From Bacteroidales bacterium UBA1745 (GTDB lineage: Bacteria > Bacteroidota > Bacteroidia > Bacteroidales > UBA932): a DNA stretch of 43,634 nucleotides. Where the stretch lies: assembly GCA_002314885.1 (NCBI GenBank), contig DCHT01000065.1, forward strand, positions 20,133 to 63,766, read 5' to 3'. The notes under the pieces were generated by a model, which had not been told where the DNA came from, searched no databases, and was given only the letters and a program-made list of their open reading frames with translations. The position numbers and the translations under genes were made by a program. Shown one piece after another: positions 7,382-15,408 of this stretch (positions within the stretch are counted from its first letter, which is position 1; each line of letters starts with the position of its first letter).

Positions 7382-8647
7382 TTACGGCCTTGTCTGTCCT
7401 CGTCCGTCAATAAGCCACTTGTAAGTGGTTATTTCCTCCAGTCCCATCGGGCCTCGCGCACCTAGTTTCTGGGTACTGATGCCTATTTCGGCACCAAGTC
7501 CAAACTGCCCGCCATCCGTGAAGCTTGTAGGGACATTGACATACACACACGAAGCATCCACCTCTGCCTGGAAGCGAGTCGCAGCCGCAGGATTCTCGGT
7601 CACGATGCTTTCGCTATGACCGGAACCGTAGGTGTCAATGTGCTGGAGTGCCTCGTCAATGCTGTCAACCGTCTTCACGGACATCTTGTAGTCCATAAAC
7701 TCCGTTCCATAAGACGACTCGTCGGCCGGGAAAAGAAGTTCTGATGGATAATGACCGCTGAGCGCAGCAAAAGACCGCTCGTCAGCATATATTGTCACTG
7801 TTTTGGCTGTATGGCCCGTGTCACAGAGCCAGGAACATAGTTCGGGAAGGTCGGAGAGCCTCTCTGAATGCACAAGAAGGCAATCAAGCGCATTGCAGAC
7901 GCTCACCCTACGAGTCTTTGCATTGGTGATGACGGCCTTGCCTATTCCCAGGTCGCCGTCCTTGTCGAAGTATGCATCCACCACACCGGCCCCAGTCTCG
8001 ATGACCGGCACGCGGGCATTGTCCCTTACGAAATCGATGAGCCGTCTTCCGCCTCTCGGTATCACAAGGTCTACATAACCCACGGCCCCCAGCAGATCCG
8101 CCGTCGCCTCGTGAGTCGGAGGAAGAAGCTGGATGCAGTCCGGATTGATTCCGTTTCCAATGAGCACTCCACGTATCAGAGCCAGAGCTGCTCGATTGGA
8201 TGCATCCGCGTCCTTGCCGCCCTTGAGCACGCAGGCACTGCCGCTTTTGAAGCAGAGCGAGAAAACGTCGAAAGTGACGTTAGGGCGAGCCTCATACACG
8301 ACACCGATGACGCCGAAAGCGACAGAGACCTTCCTGAGATGGAGGCCATTCGGAAGAGTACGCTCGTCGAGGACGCGTCCAAGAGGTGATGGGAGTCCTC
8401 CCACCTTCCTCATATCTTCTGCTATACCCTCAAGCCTGGAGGCGGTAAGCAGAAGCCTGTCATACAGGGGGTTCTCGCGAGACATCCTGGCAAGGTCTTC
8501 AGCGTTGGCGGAAAGTATCGTTTCCCGAGATCGGCAAATCTCATCAGCTATGGCGGCAAGCACTGCGTTTCGCTTTGCATCATCGAGCAAAGCCACGCTG
8601 CGCGAAGCCGTCTTCGCCGCCTCGAACATTTCTTTCGTAGTCATCAT
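7382..8647 (-). CDS. proA: gamma-glutamyl phosphate reductase
   Basis: NADPH-dependent reduction of gamma-glutamyl phosphate to glutamate 5-semialdehyde, second step of proline synthesis. About 421 residues, normal for ProA. Recognisable parts are GVVYEARPNVT, RRVSVCNALD with the catalytic Cys, and the C-terminal signature FTDGGQFGLGAEIGIST. The start is taken as the ATG at 8645-8647, which overlaps the proB stop as ATGA; the frame extends back to 8668 inside proB, and a second ATG follows directly at 8644. It is the last gene of the proC-proB-proA operon. Confidence 0.93.
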   Translation of the reverse strand: MMTTKEMFEAAKTASRSVALLDDAKRNAVLAAIADEICRSRETILSANAEDLARMSRENPLYDRLLLTASRLEGIAEDMRKVGGLPSPLGRVLDERTLPNGLHLRKVSVAFGVIGVVYEARPNVTFDVFSLCFKSGSACVLKGGKDADASNRAALALIRGVLIGNGINPDCIQLLPPTHEATADLLGAVGYVDLVIPRGGRRLIDFVRDNARVPVIETGAGVVDAYFDKDGDLGIGKAVITNAKTRRVSVCNALDCLLVHSERLSDLPELCSWLCDTGHTAKTVTIYADERSFAALSGHYPSELLFPADESSYGTEFMDYKMSVKTVDSIDEALQHIDTYGSGHSESIVTENPAAATRFQAEVDASCVYVNVPTSFTDGGQFGLGAEIGISTQKLGARGPMGLEEITTYKWLIDGRGQTRP

Positions 8648-9738
8648 ATCATATAGAGATAATCGCAATGGACAAGCGGTCGGATATCGTGGGCGCCGAT
8701 ATTTGCATTGGCTTCTGCCGAAGAGTATGAAGTCCTTCCCAGGGCTATTTCCCTGCCGTCCTGACCCTTGACCAAAACAATGTCGCCTTCGTCAAATTCG
8801 CCCTCCACGGAAACCACGCCCACAAGAAGAAGGCTTGTTGCCTTGCGGCCCCTCAGTGCCTTCACGGCCTGTTCATTGACGGTCACGACGCCCTTTGAGA
8901 AGCCGGAGCTATGAGCTATCCACTTCTTCACACCCGAAGCCACTTCTTTTGACGGAACAAACTCAGTATGAGGAACTTCAGTCCTCATTCCAAGTAAGGA
9001 TTCCAATATGCCTTCCCTCTTTCCATTGGCTATGATGACTCGGATTCCTTCGGTGGCAACCTTGGAGGCTATCGAGCATTTGGTGATCATACCTCCCCTT
9101 CCGAAACCGCTCTTCTCCGTCCTGATGTACTGTGAAAGATCTTCTCCCGGAAGGACTTTCTCGATCACCTTCGAGGATGCGTCGGACGGATTCCCGTCAT
9201 AGATTCCATCTATGTTGCTGAGGATGATGAGAGTGTCCGCATCCATCATAGTTGCCACGAGGCCGGAGAGCTCATCATTATCCGTGAACATAAGTTCCGT
9301 GACGCTTACCGTGTCATTCTCATTGACGATAGGAACGACTCCGCTACGGAGCATGACATCCATACAGTTGCGTTGGTTGAGATACTCCATTCTCGTCGAG
9401 AAGTTCTCCTTCATCGTAAGCACCTGTCCAATGTTGATCCCGTAGTCCGAAAACAGCGAGTAATATATGTTCATAAGACGGACCTGCCCAACCGCAGAGT
9501 ACATCTGCCTCTGCTGGACTGGATCCAGCTTAAGGCCATTCTTCGAGATGTTCCTTCGCGCGCTGCCTGCAAGACTGCGTCCGCAGGCGACTGCTCCGCT
9601 TGACACGAGGATGACCTCATAGCCCTTCTGACGAAGATTCGCAACTTGGTCTACGATAGAAGATATCTTCGTAACGTCAAGAGTGCCATCCTGCCTTGTA
9701 AGGACATTACTTCCAACCTTTACTACTATCCTATTCAT
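8644..9738 (-). CDS. proB: glutamate 5-kinase with PUA domain
   Basis: Phosphorylates glutamate to gamma-glutamyl phosphate, the committed and normally proline-inhibited step. The 364 residues show an amino-acid kinase domain (VVKVGSNVLT at the start, then VILVSSGAVACG and FGRGGMITK) followed by a C-terminal PUA domain of about 90 residues, the full-length bacterial architecture. Its ATG overlaps the proC stop by one base (TAATG) and its stop overlaps proA, so all three genes are translationally coupled. Confidence 0.93.
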   Translation of the reverse strand: MNRIVVKVGSNVLTRQDGTLDVTKISSIVDQVANLRQKGYEVILVSSGAVACGRSLAGSARRNISKNGLKLDPVQQRQMYSAVGQVRLMNIYYSLFSDYGINIGQVLTMKENFSTRMEYLNQRNCMDVMLRSGVVPIVNENDTVSVTELMFTDNDELSGLVATMMDADTLIILSNIDGIYDGNPSDASSKVIEKVLPGEDLSQYIRTEKSGFGRGGMITKCSIASKVATEGIRVIIANGKREGILESLLGMRTEVPHTEFVPSKEVASGVKKWIAHSSGFSKGVVTVNEQAVKALRGRKATSLLLVGVVSVEGEFDEGDIVLVKGQDGREIALGRTSYSSAEANANIGAHDIRPLVHCDYLYMI

Positions 9739-10517
9739 TACTTCGACGCCTTAAGACCCTGAATCACGGCATTCGTGAAGCCCGCTTCCTCCATAGCGTT
9801 GAGGCCCTTTATCGTAATACCGCCCGGAGTTGTCACCTTGTCGATGAGGCCTTCGGGATGACAGCCAGTCTCCTGCATAAGGACGGCAGCTCCTTTCACT
9901 GTCTGCGCAACTATCTGCGCGGCCACGTCGGCCTTCATCCCAAGTTCGACTCCACCTTCGGCAGCGGCCCTCACATAGCGGAGCGCATACGCTATTCCAC
10001 ACGAGGCGAGTGCCGTTCCTGCACCGAGATGCTTCTCATCGACAATGAATGCGGAACCAAGTTTGGAGAAAATTCCATTGACCACATCAACGGTAGCTTG
10101 AGAGGCATCCACCGGGGTGATGAATGTTACACTTTCACCATATTCAATGGCGATGTTAGGGATCACATAGACAAGTTCTGCCACGCCCCCTAACCATTGT
10201 TTCATATCTTCTGACTTGACACCTGCGGCCATACTTATGACCACCGGGCGCGTCGCTTTTTTCTTAAGCACAGGAAGAATTTCCTCAACGACCTCTCTGA
10301 CAAGCCAAGGTTTCACGGCGATCACTACTATCTCCGCATCCTCGACTGCCTTACAGTTGTCCAGAGACGTGCATATTCCCAGTCCCTCGAATTTCTCAAG
10401 AGAACTGCTATGCTTCGCCGTGACAGTTATGTCAGATGGCCTGAAAACTCCCTTTGCGGCAAGTCCGCGGGCAGTTGAACCGCCCATATTGCCTGCACCG
10501 ATAACAGCTGCTTTCAT
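9738..10517 (-). CDS. proC: pyrroline-5-carboxylate reductase
   Basis: Last step of proline synthesis, NAD(P)H reduction of pyrroline-5-carboxylate. 259 residues with the N-terminal Rossmann motif AVIGAGNMGGSTARGL, VIAVKPW in the middle, and the C-terminal TTPGGITIKGL, which matches the family TPGGxTxxGL signature. It is the first gene of the operon and has a good promoter directly upstream. Confidence 0.93.
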   Translation of the reverse strand: MKAAVIGAGNMGGSTARGLAAKGVFRPSDITVTAKHSSSLEKFEGLGICTSLDNCKAVEDAEIVVIAVKPWLVREVVEEILPVLKKKATRPVVISMAAGVKSEDMKQWLGGVAELVYVIPNIAIEYGESVTFITPVDASQATVDVVNGIFSKLGSAFIVDEKHLGAGTALASCGIAYALRYVRAAAEGGVELGMKADVAAQIVAQTVKGAAVLMQETGCHPEGLIDKVTTPGGITIKGLNAMEEAGFTNAVIQGLKASK

Positions 10518-10543
10518 TTCTTGAATATACTTTTATAACCCGA

Positions 10544-10573
10544 CAAAGATAGCGTATATTGAGGTTTTTGCAA
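10544..10573 (-). promoter_or_regulatory. promoter of the proC-proB-proA operon
   Basis: On the minus strand TATCTTTG (10544-10551) is an exact TAnnTTTG -7 element, and TTG (10571-10573) lies 19 bases upstream in the -33 position. The predicted leader before the proC ATG is about 20 bases. No attenuator-like structure is visible in it. Confidence 0.7.
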
Positions 10574-10580
10574 TCCGCCA

Positions 10581-10614
10581 AAGAAAAAAGACAACCATCG
10601 AAGGAGATGTTGTC
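10581..10614 (-). terminator. intrinsic terminator of the Fic gene
   Basis: On the minus strand GACAACATC pairs with GATgGTTGTC (one bulged G) around the loop TCCTTC, followed by TTTTTTCTT. The left arm begins inside the Fic stop codon. It separates Fic from the proline operon promoter, which starts 8 bases further on. Confidence 0.8.
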
Positions 10615-11683
10615 ATTGAATAATCATGACATGCCAGCTTCCATCTGTTACCTTTTTCTCAACATAGCCTTTCGCAACCAGTTGACCGACCAGTTTTTGA
10701 ATGGCAGACATATTGATTCCTGTCATCTCCTTCATCTGCAGGAGGGTTACTGACGGCATCATACGCATTGCATTCAGGATTGTTGAATAATTCGGTGTCC
10801 TGAACGTAATGCGTTGACCGTCAAACCACCACACATCCTCGTCGTGTTCACTTACAAACAATGCGTCGTTACGGATTTCCTCAGCCATAACTGCTGTGAA
10901 AAACTTCACGAATGGAGCAATATCCTTAAGACTGGCATTGGCCCCATCTCTTGGATCTGGTCCGACAATCATGTCTGCGGCATGCAAAGCCTCCAGGTAC
11001 TCCGATTTCATCCTGCTACGGACGACAATCATAGGCCAACCATGGCTGGATAGAATGTAATTTACCATCAGCCTGGCAATTCTACCATTGCCGTCTTCGA
11101 ACGGATGTATTCGTATATACCGGTAATGAAACATTATAGCTAGTTCAGCCGGACTCATGACACCGGTAGCATTCTCCTTGTTGTACCAATCAACCAGATC
11201 GGCCATCAAGGCAGGAGTTTCCCGAGGAGACGCATATTCGAATCTGTCACCATATCTGGTTATGACTGAGTTCGGACGAGTCTTGTACTGACCGGCGTGA
11301 ACTGTATAACTCGTCTGTGTCCCATCCGGCAAAGAACGATAAACTGTATAATCTTCCCTTAGGAGTGTTTTATGCAATTGGCGGATGAAAGTCTGTGTCA
11401 ATAATTGCGGGCCGTCATTAATAGACTCCTGAATCATTTTCAGTCCCACATTGCTGGCTTTCATCTCTTCGAAATCCTGCATTCTAGCCTCTCCTGATAC
11501 TTTTCCGAAGAGAAGCAGCAACTCGGTCTGACCATACGTCAGTGTATTGCCTTCAATATGGTTGCTATTGTAATTGAATTCAACCGTAAACTTTCTTCCA
11601 AGTCTTTCCGCATCCTTTTCAGAAAGCGGTTGAACTTCATTCCATTGTCTAATGGACTTTTCTAATGATAAATACTTTGCCAT
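10613..11683 (-). CDS. Fic-family protein AMP-transferase with C-terminal winged helix
   Basis: 356-residue Fic protein. The catalytic motif HPFEDGNGRIAR at 193-204 has every key residue (His193, the acidic residue, Gly-Asn-Gly-Arg), so it should transfer AMP (or another nucleotide part) onto a hydroxyl of a target protein. Residues 40-45, SNHIEG, fit the inhibitory motif (S/T)xxxE(G/N) placed N-terminal to the Fic core, as in class II Fic proteins, so activity is probably self-restrained. The last 60 or so residues look like a winged helix (LLQMKEMTGINMSAIQKLVG). Base composition is visibly lower in GC than its neighbours. It is monocistronic with its own promoter, palindrome and terminator, directly beyond the 3' end of a tRNA gene, suggesting acquisition. 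No antitoxin gene accompanies it. Target unknown. Confidence 0.9.
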   Translation of the reverse strand: MAKYLSLEKSIRQWNEVQPLSEKDAERLGRKFTVEFNYNSNHIEGNTLTYGQTELLLLFGKVSGEARMQDFEEMKASNVGLKMIQESINDGPQLLTQTFIRQLHKTLLREDYTVYRSLPDGTQTSYTVHAGQYKTRPNSVITRYGDRFEYASPRETPALMADLVDWYNKENATGVMSPAELAIMFHYRYIRIHPFEDGNGRIARLMVNYILSSHGWPMIVVRSRMKSEYLEALHAADMIVGPDPRDGANASLKDIAPFVKFFTAVMAEEIRNDALFVSEHDEDVWWFDGQRITFRTPNYSTILNAMRMMPSVTLLQMKEMTGINMSAIQKLVGQLVAKGYVEKKVTDGSWHVMIIQ

Positions 11684-11697
11684 ATTATTGGTTAAAT

Positions 11698-11715
11698 GGT
11701 GGTAGTATTACCACC
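11698..11715. promoter_or_regulatory. palindrome at the Fic transcription start, candidate operator
   Basis: GGTGGTA and TACCACC (7-bp perfect arms, 4-base spacer) lie between the Fic -7 box and its start codon, at the place where transcription should begin. This is a typical repressor position. Autoregulation through the winged helix of Fic is possible; alternatively it forms a hairpin in the leader RNA. Confidence 0.5.
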
Positions 11716-11719
11716 TTAT

Positions 11720-11751
11720 GCAAAGGTATGCAAAAAAACCAAGAACGCAAA
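11720..11751 (-). promoter_or_regulatory. promoter of the Fic gene
   Basis: Minus-strand TTTG (11748-11751), 19 bases, then TACCTTTGC (11720-11728): both elements match the Bacteroidetes consensus exactly. It is among the best promoter matches in the window. Confidence 0.75.
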
Positions 11752-11764
11752 GTGGTTTATATCT

Positions 11765-11795
11765 AAAAAAGCAGCGACTCCTAAGAATCGCTGCT
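11765..11795 (-). terminator. intrinsic terminator of tRNA-Leu
   Basis: Minus-strand stem AGCAGCGATTC / GAGTCGCTGCT (11 bp with one T-G pair), loop TTAG, then a run of T. It starts two bases beyond the tRNA discriminator base and ends about 14 bases before the Fic -33 element. Confidence 0.85.
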
Positions 11796-11797
11796 TG

Positions 11798-11881
11798 TGC
11801 CCCGGACGAGACTCGAACTCGTACAGCCTTTCGGGCCAAGGGATTTTAAGTCCCTCGTGTCTACCATTCCACCACCAGGGC
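11798..11881 (-). tRNA. tRNA-Leu(UAA)
   Basis: 84 bases with a complete cloverleaf on the minus strand. The acceptor arm GCCCTGG pairs with CCGGGGC (one T-G pair) and A is the discriminator. The anticodon loop is CTTAAAA with anticodon TAA at 11846-11848. A long variable arm with a GAAA loop, typical of class II tRNA, precedes the T arm GAGTTCGAGTCTC. The 3' CCA is not encoded. Confidence 0.95.
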
Positions 11882-11892
11882 GTGGTTGGTTT

Positions 11893-11901
11893 GCAAAGAT
11901 A
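11893..11901 (-). promoter_or_regulatory. -7 element of tRNA-Leu
   Basis: Minus-strand TATCTTTGC, an exact match to the -7 consensus, 12 bases upstream of the tRNA 5' end. A -33 TTG at normal spacing is not evident. Confidence 0.6.
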
Positions 11902-11937
11902 AGAGAATATTTCAAAAGAAATATCAACGATTTTTCA

Positions 11938-11946
11938 TAAGTTTGC
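11938..11946 (+). promoter_or_regulatory. -7 element of asd
   Basis: TAAGTTTGC is an exact -7 match 44 bases upstream of the asd ATG. It is back-to-back with the tRNA-Leu promoter, 36 bases apart. No clear -33 element. Confidence 0.5.
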
Positions 11947-11989
11947 AATCTTGTTTTTCAACGGACACATTTAAAACGGATTTACATAT

Positions 11990-13000
11990 ATGAAAGTAGC
12001 AATCGTAGGTGCAAGCGGAGCAGTGGGACAGGAATTCCTCCGCGTGCTTGATGAAAGAAATTTCCCAATTGATGAACTCCTTCTTTTCGGAAGCCCGAGA
12101 AGTGCCGGAACGAAGTACACATTCCGCGGAAAGGAAATCGAAGTCAAACTCCTTCAGCATAATGACGACTTCAAGGGCGTGGACGTGGCGTTCACCTCTG
12201 CAGGCGGCGGCACAAGCAAGGAATTTGCAGAGACCATCACCAAGCACGGCGCCATAATGATCGACAACTCCAGCGCATTCAGAATGGATGAGGACGTGCC
12301 TCTCGTAGTGCCTGAGTGCAATGCTGCTGACGCCCTCGTGCGTCCTCGCGGCATCATCGCAAACCCTAACTGCACCACCATTATGATGGTTGTGGCCCTC
12401 CAGGCCCTTGAGAACATCAGCCATATCAAGCGCATCCACGTGAGCAGCTACCAGGCTGCCAGCGGCGCAGGTGCTGCAGCAATGGCAGAACTCTACGAGC
12501 AGTATCGCCAGGTACTCGCAGGCGAGGCTCCTACCGTGGAGAAATTCGCATATCAGCTCGCCTTCAACGTGATTCCTCAGATCGACGTGTTCTGTGACAA
12601 CGGCTACACCAAGGAGGAGATGAAGATGTACAACGAGACCAAGAAGATTATGCACACCGACTGCGAAGTCAGCGCAATGTGCGTACGTGTACCTAGCCTC
12701 CGCTGCCACAGCGAGTCCGTTTGGGCAGAGACCGAGGAGCCAGTCAGCGTTGAGGCTTTCCAGGAAGCTATCCGCAACGGAAAGGGCCTGCAGCTCGAAG
12801 ATAATCCTGCTGAGAAGGTATACCCTATGCCTCTCTTCCACGAGAACTGCGACGACGTCTTCGTAGGCCGCGTGCGCAAGGACCTCGCAAACCCTAACGG
12901 CATCACCTTCTGGCTCGTGAGCGACCAGATCAAGAAGGGAGCAGCCCTCAATGCGGTACAGATTGCAGAGTACCTCATCGAGCAGGGCGTCCTCAAATAA
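11990..13000 (+). CDS. asd: aspartate-semialdehyde dehydrogenase
   Basis: NADPH-dependent conversion of aspartyl-4-phosphate to aspartate semialdehyde, the branch point to lysine/diaminopimelate, threonine and methionine. 336 residues with the nucleotide motif VGASGAVGQEF, the SAGGGTSKEF segment, IDNSSAFRMD, the catalytic Cys in NPNCTT, and RVPSLRCHSE with the active-site His. It supplies diaminopimelate for the peptidoglycan genes found later in the window. The M13 peptidase gene starts 11 bases downstream and may be cotranscribed. Confidence 0.95.
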   Translation: MKVAIVGASGAVGQEFLRVLDERNFPIDELLLFGSPRSAGTKYTFRGKEIEVKLLQHNDDFKGVDVAFTSAGGGTSKEFAETITKHGAIMIDNSSAFRMDEDVPLVVPECNAADALVRPRGIIANPNCTTIMMVVALQALENISHIKRIHVSSYQAASGAGAAAMAELYEQYRQVLAGEAPTVEKFAYQLAFNVIPQIDVFCDNGYTKEEMKMYNETKKIMHTDCEVSAMCVRVPSLRCHSESVWAETEEPVSVEAFQEAIRNGKGLQLEDNPAEKVYPMPLFHENCDDVFVGRVRKDLANPNGITFWLVSDQIKKGAALNAVQIAEYLIEQGVLK

Positions 13001-13011
13001 TATAAGGTAAT

Positions 13012-15018
13012 ATGAAAAAGACACTTGTCATTATGGCAATCGCATTGGCGGCTGCAGCTTGCTGCGACCAGACGCCGCACGAGGTGGTTCCGGGCGTGGA
13101 CCTCGCCGACCTCGACACCACAGTGGCACCGGGTGCTGACTTCTATGCCTACGCCACCGCAGGCTGGCAGAAGAACCACCCGATGAAGCCGGAATATTCC
13201 CGCTACGGCGCATTCGACATACTCGCCGAGAACAATGAGATCCGCCTCAACGATCTTTTCAAGGACCTCGCCGAGAGCAAGAACCGCAAAGGCAGCAACG
13301 CCCAGAAGATCGCAGACCTCTATAAGCAGGGCCTCGACTCCACCCGCCTCAACGCGGAGGGTGCGGCTCCTGTGAAGCCTTATCTCGAGCAGCTTGAGGC
13401 CGTGTGCGATATGCAGAGCTTCGCCAAGGCTGCCGCACAGATGGACCTCGGATTCTGGGGTGCTGGTGCCGGTGCCGATATGATGGACAGCAACACCAAC
13501 GTCCTCTATGTCAGCGAAGGCGGACTGGCCCTGCGCAATCGCGACTACTACCTCGACGCCAAGAACGCCGAACTCCGTGAGGGTTATGTGAACTTCCTCA
13601 AGACCGTCTTCACCCTCGCCGGTTACGAAGATGCGGAAGTACGTGCACAGGATGCAATGGATGTGGAGATGGCTCTCGCAGTGCCTTTCTGGTCCATGGT
13701 TCAACAGCGCGACATCGAGGCTCAGTACAATCCGATGAGCAGTGAGGAGCTCTTCGCAGCCTACCCTGCCCTCCATCTGGACGCTTTCATGGCTGAACTC
13801 GGCATCGCAAACCAGGAGAAACTCATCCTCGAGCAGCCTTCATTCTTCGAGGCTGTCAACGCGATGGCTCCTTCATTCACCCCTGAGCAGCTCCGCCACT
13901 ATCTCCAGGCACAGATGCTCAGCGGCGCCTGCAGCAGCCTGAGCGACGAATTCACCGACGCTTCATTCGAATTCTTCTCAAGGCAGATGGCCGGCATCCA
14001 GGAGCAGAAACCTCGCTGGAAGAGGGCTATGAGGGCTCCTAACGGAATCCTCGGAGAAGCCGTCGGACAGATGTACGTGGCAAAATACTTCCCAGAGAAG
14101 GACAAGGAGCGCATGCTCCAGATGGTCCGCAATATGCAGACCGCCCTCGGCCAGCACATCGACGCCCTCGAATGGATGAGCGACGAGACCAAGGCCAAGG
14201 CCCACGAGAAACTCGGCGCCTTCACCGTGAAGATAGGCTATCCGGACAAGTGGAAAGACTACTCCAGCCTCGTAATCGACCCGGCCAAGAGCTATTTCGA
14301 GAATATGCGTGCCGCTTCCGAGTGGTACAGGGACGACAACCTCAGCAAGATAGGACAGCCTGTGGACCGCGACGAATGGGGAATGAGCCCTCAGACCGTC
14401 AACGCCTACTACAACCCGACCACCAACGAAATCTGCTTCCCTGCAGGCATACTGCAGCCGCCGTTCTACAACTCTGACGCGGACGACGCAGTGAACTATG
14501 GTGCCATCGGCGTGGTTATCTGCCACGAAATGACCCACGGCTTCGACGACCAGGGCCGTCTCTTCGACAAGGACGGAAATATGACCAACTGGTGGACAGA
14601 GGCTGACGCAGAGGCCTTCAACGCAAAGGCTGCCGTGCTCATCGACCAGTTCAACAAGGTCGAGATCCTCCCTGGCACCTTCGCAAACGGTGCAGCCACC
14701 CTCGGCGAGAACATCGCTGACCAGGGCGGTCTCCGCATCGCCTACACCGCAATGCAGAACTCCTTCGGCGAGAAGCATCCGGAGCCAATCGACGGCTTCA
14801 CCGCAGAGCAGCGCTTCTACCTCGGCTATGCCAAGGTATGGGCCCAGAACATCACCGACAAGGAGAAGGCCCGCCGTGTCCTGATGGACGTGCACTCCAT
14901 CGGCGAGCAGCGCGTGAACGTGAGCGTGCGCAACCTCCAAACCTTCTTCGACGCCTTCGGAATCAAGGAAGGCGACGCAATGTACAGACCAGAGTCTGAC
15001 CGTGTGATTATATGGTAA
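13012..15018 (+). CDS. M13-family (neprilysin/PepO-like) metallopeptidase lipoprotein
   Basis: 668-residue zinc endopeptidase of family M13, probably anchored to a periplasmic or outer membrane face. The N-terminal signal ends in ALAAAAC, a lipobox-like site. The zinc site HEMTH is at 505-509, with the third ligand in ENIADQGG (566-573). NAYYNPTTNEICFPAG is the substrate-binding NAYY segment of the family. M13 enzymes cut oligopeptides rather than large proteins, so peptide scavenging is a likely role. It follows asd closely and overlaps the next small gene by 7 bases. Confidence 0.92.
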   Translation: MKKTLVIMAIALAAAACCDQTPHEVVPGVDLADLDTTVAPGADFYAYATAGWQKNHPMKPEYSRYGAFDILAENNEIRLNDLFKDLAESKNRKGSNAQKIADLYKQGLDSTRLNAEGAAPVKPYLEQLEAVCDMQSFAKAAAQMDLGFWGAGAGADMMDSNTNVLYVSEGGLALRNRDYYLDAKNAELREGYVNFLKTVFTLAGYEDAEVRAQDAMDVEMALAVPFWSMVQQRDIEAQYNPMSSEELFAAYPALHLDAFMAELGIANQEKLILEQPSFFEAVNAMAPSFTPEQLRHYLQAQMLSGACSSLSDEFTDASFEFFSRQMAGIQEQKPRWKRAMRAPNGILGEAVGQMYVAKYFPEKDKERMLQMVRNMQTALGQHIDALEWMSDETKAKAHEKLGAFTVKIGYPDKWKDYSSLVIDPAKSYFENMRAASEWYRDDNLSKIGQPVDRDEWGMSPQTVNAYYNPTTNEICFPAGILQPPFYNSDADDAVNYGAIGVVICHEMTHGFDDQGRLFDKDGNMTNWWTEADAEAFNAKAAVLIDQFNKVEILPGTFANGAATLGENIADQGGLRIAYTAMQNSFGEKHPEPIDGFTAEQRFYLGYAKVWAQNITDKEKARRVLMDVHSIGEQRVNVSVRNLQTFFDAFGIKEGDAMYRPESDRVIIW

Positions 15019-15407
15019 GCAGCAGAAAAATAATTGCAGCGGCGGCGGGGCTCATCCTCGCCGCTGCCGCATTGCTTTCCTGCACCAAGGATCCGGCAAA
15101 CGTCTTCTACGGCACCTGGAGCCGCCAGAGCGGAACTTTGGTGAAAGGCAGCAATGTCTCTGCTCTGAGCGGACCGAAGACCCTGACCTTCTCAAAGAAC
15201 GGAAAGGTCAAAGTCCACACTCCTGAGCAGGACACGACCTACTTCTTCGCCTACAACCTCGAACTCGGGGTCATAAGCTTCAACACGACGGGCTACTATA
15301 TGGAACTGTACGACAGCGAAATGGTCCTCAACCGCAGCTGGACTGAAGGCGAGGGCGAAGCGGCCGTCGAATGCAACAGCACCGAATGCTTCGTCAAGAA
15401 GCAGTAG
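15012..15407 (+). CDS. small lipoprotein of unknown function
   Basis: 131 residues with a signal peptide ending in the lipobox LLSC near residue 24. The mature part is rich in Thr, Ser and beta-strand pattern (GTWSRQSGTL, LTFSKNGKVKV), resembling small lipocalin-like or copy-number-variable Bacteroidetes lipoproteins, but no specific family is recognised. Its ATG lies inside the M13 peptidase end (7-base overlap), so it is translated from the same message. The stop is one base from the end of the convergent PAP2 gene. Confidence 0.7.
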   Translation: MVSSRKIIAAAAGLILAAAALLSCTKDPANVFYGTWSRQSGTLVKGSNVSALSGPKTLTFSKNGKVKVHTPEQDTTYFFAYNLELGVISFNTTGYYMELYDSEMVLNRSWTEGEGEAAVECNSTECFVKKQ

Positions 15408-15408
15408 G

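Noticed and set aside
11698..11715. Palindrome before Fic as a terminator of the tRNA transcript
   Set aside because: No T-run follows on the minus strand, and a strong terminator already lies at 11765-11795.
10518..11990. Genomic island with att sites around Fic and tRNA-Leu
   Set aside because: No integrase and no repeat of the tRNA 3' end was found at the other border, so only a single-gene insertion is suggested.
11924..13776. Two long minus-strand frames opposite asd and the M13 peptidase
   Set aside because: Shadows of well-supported plus-strand genes; Leu/His/Val-rich composition without motifs.
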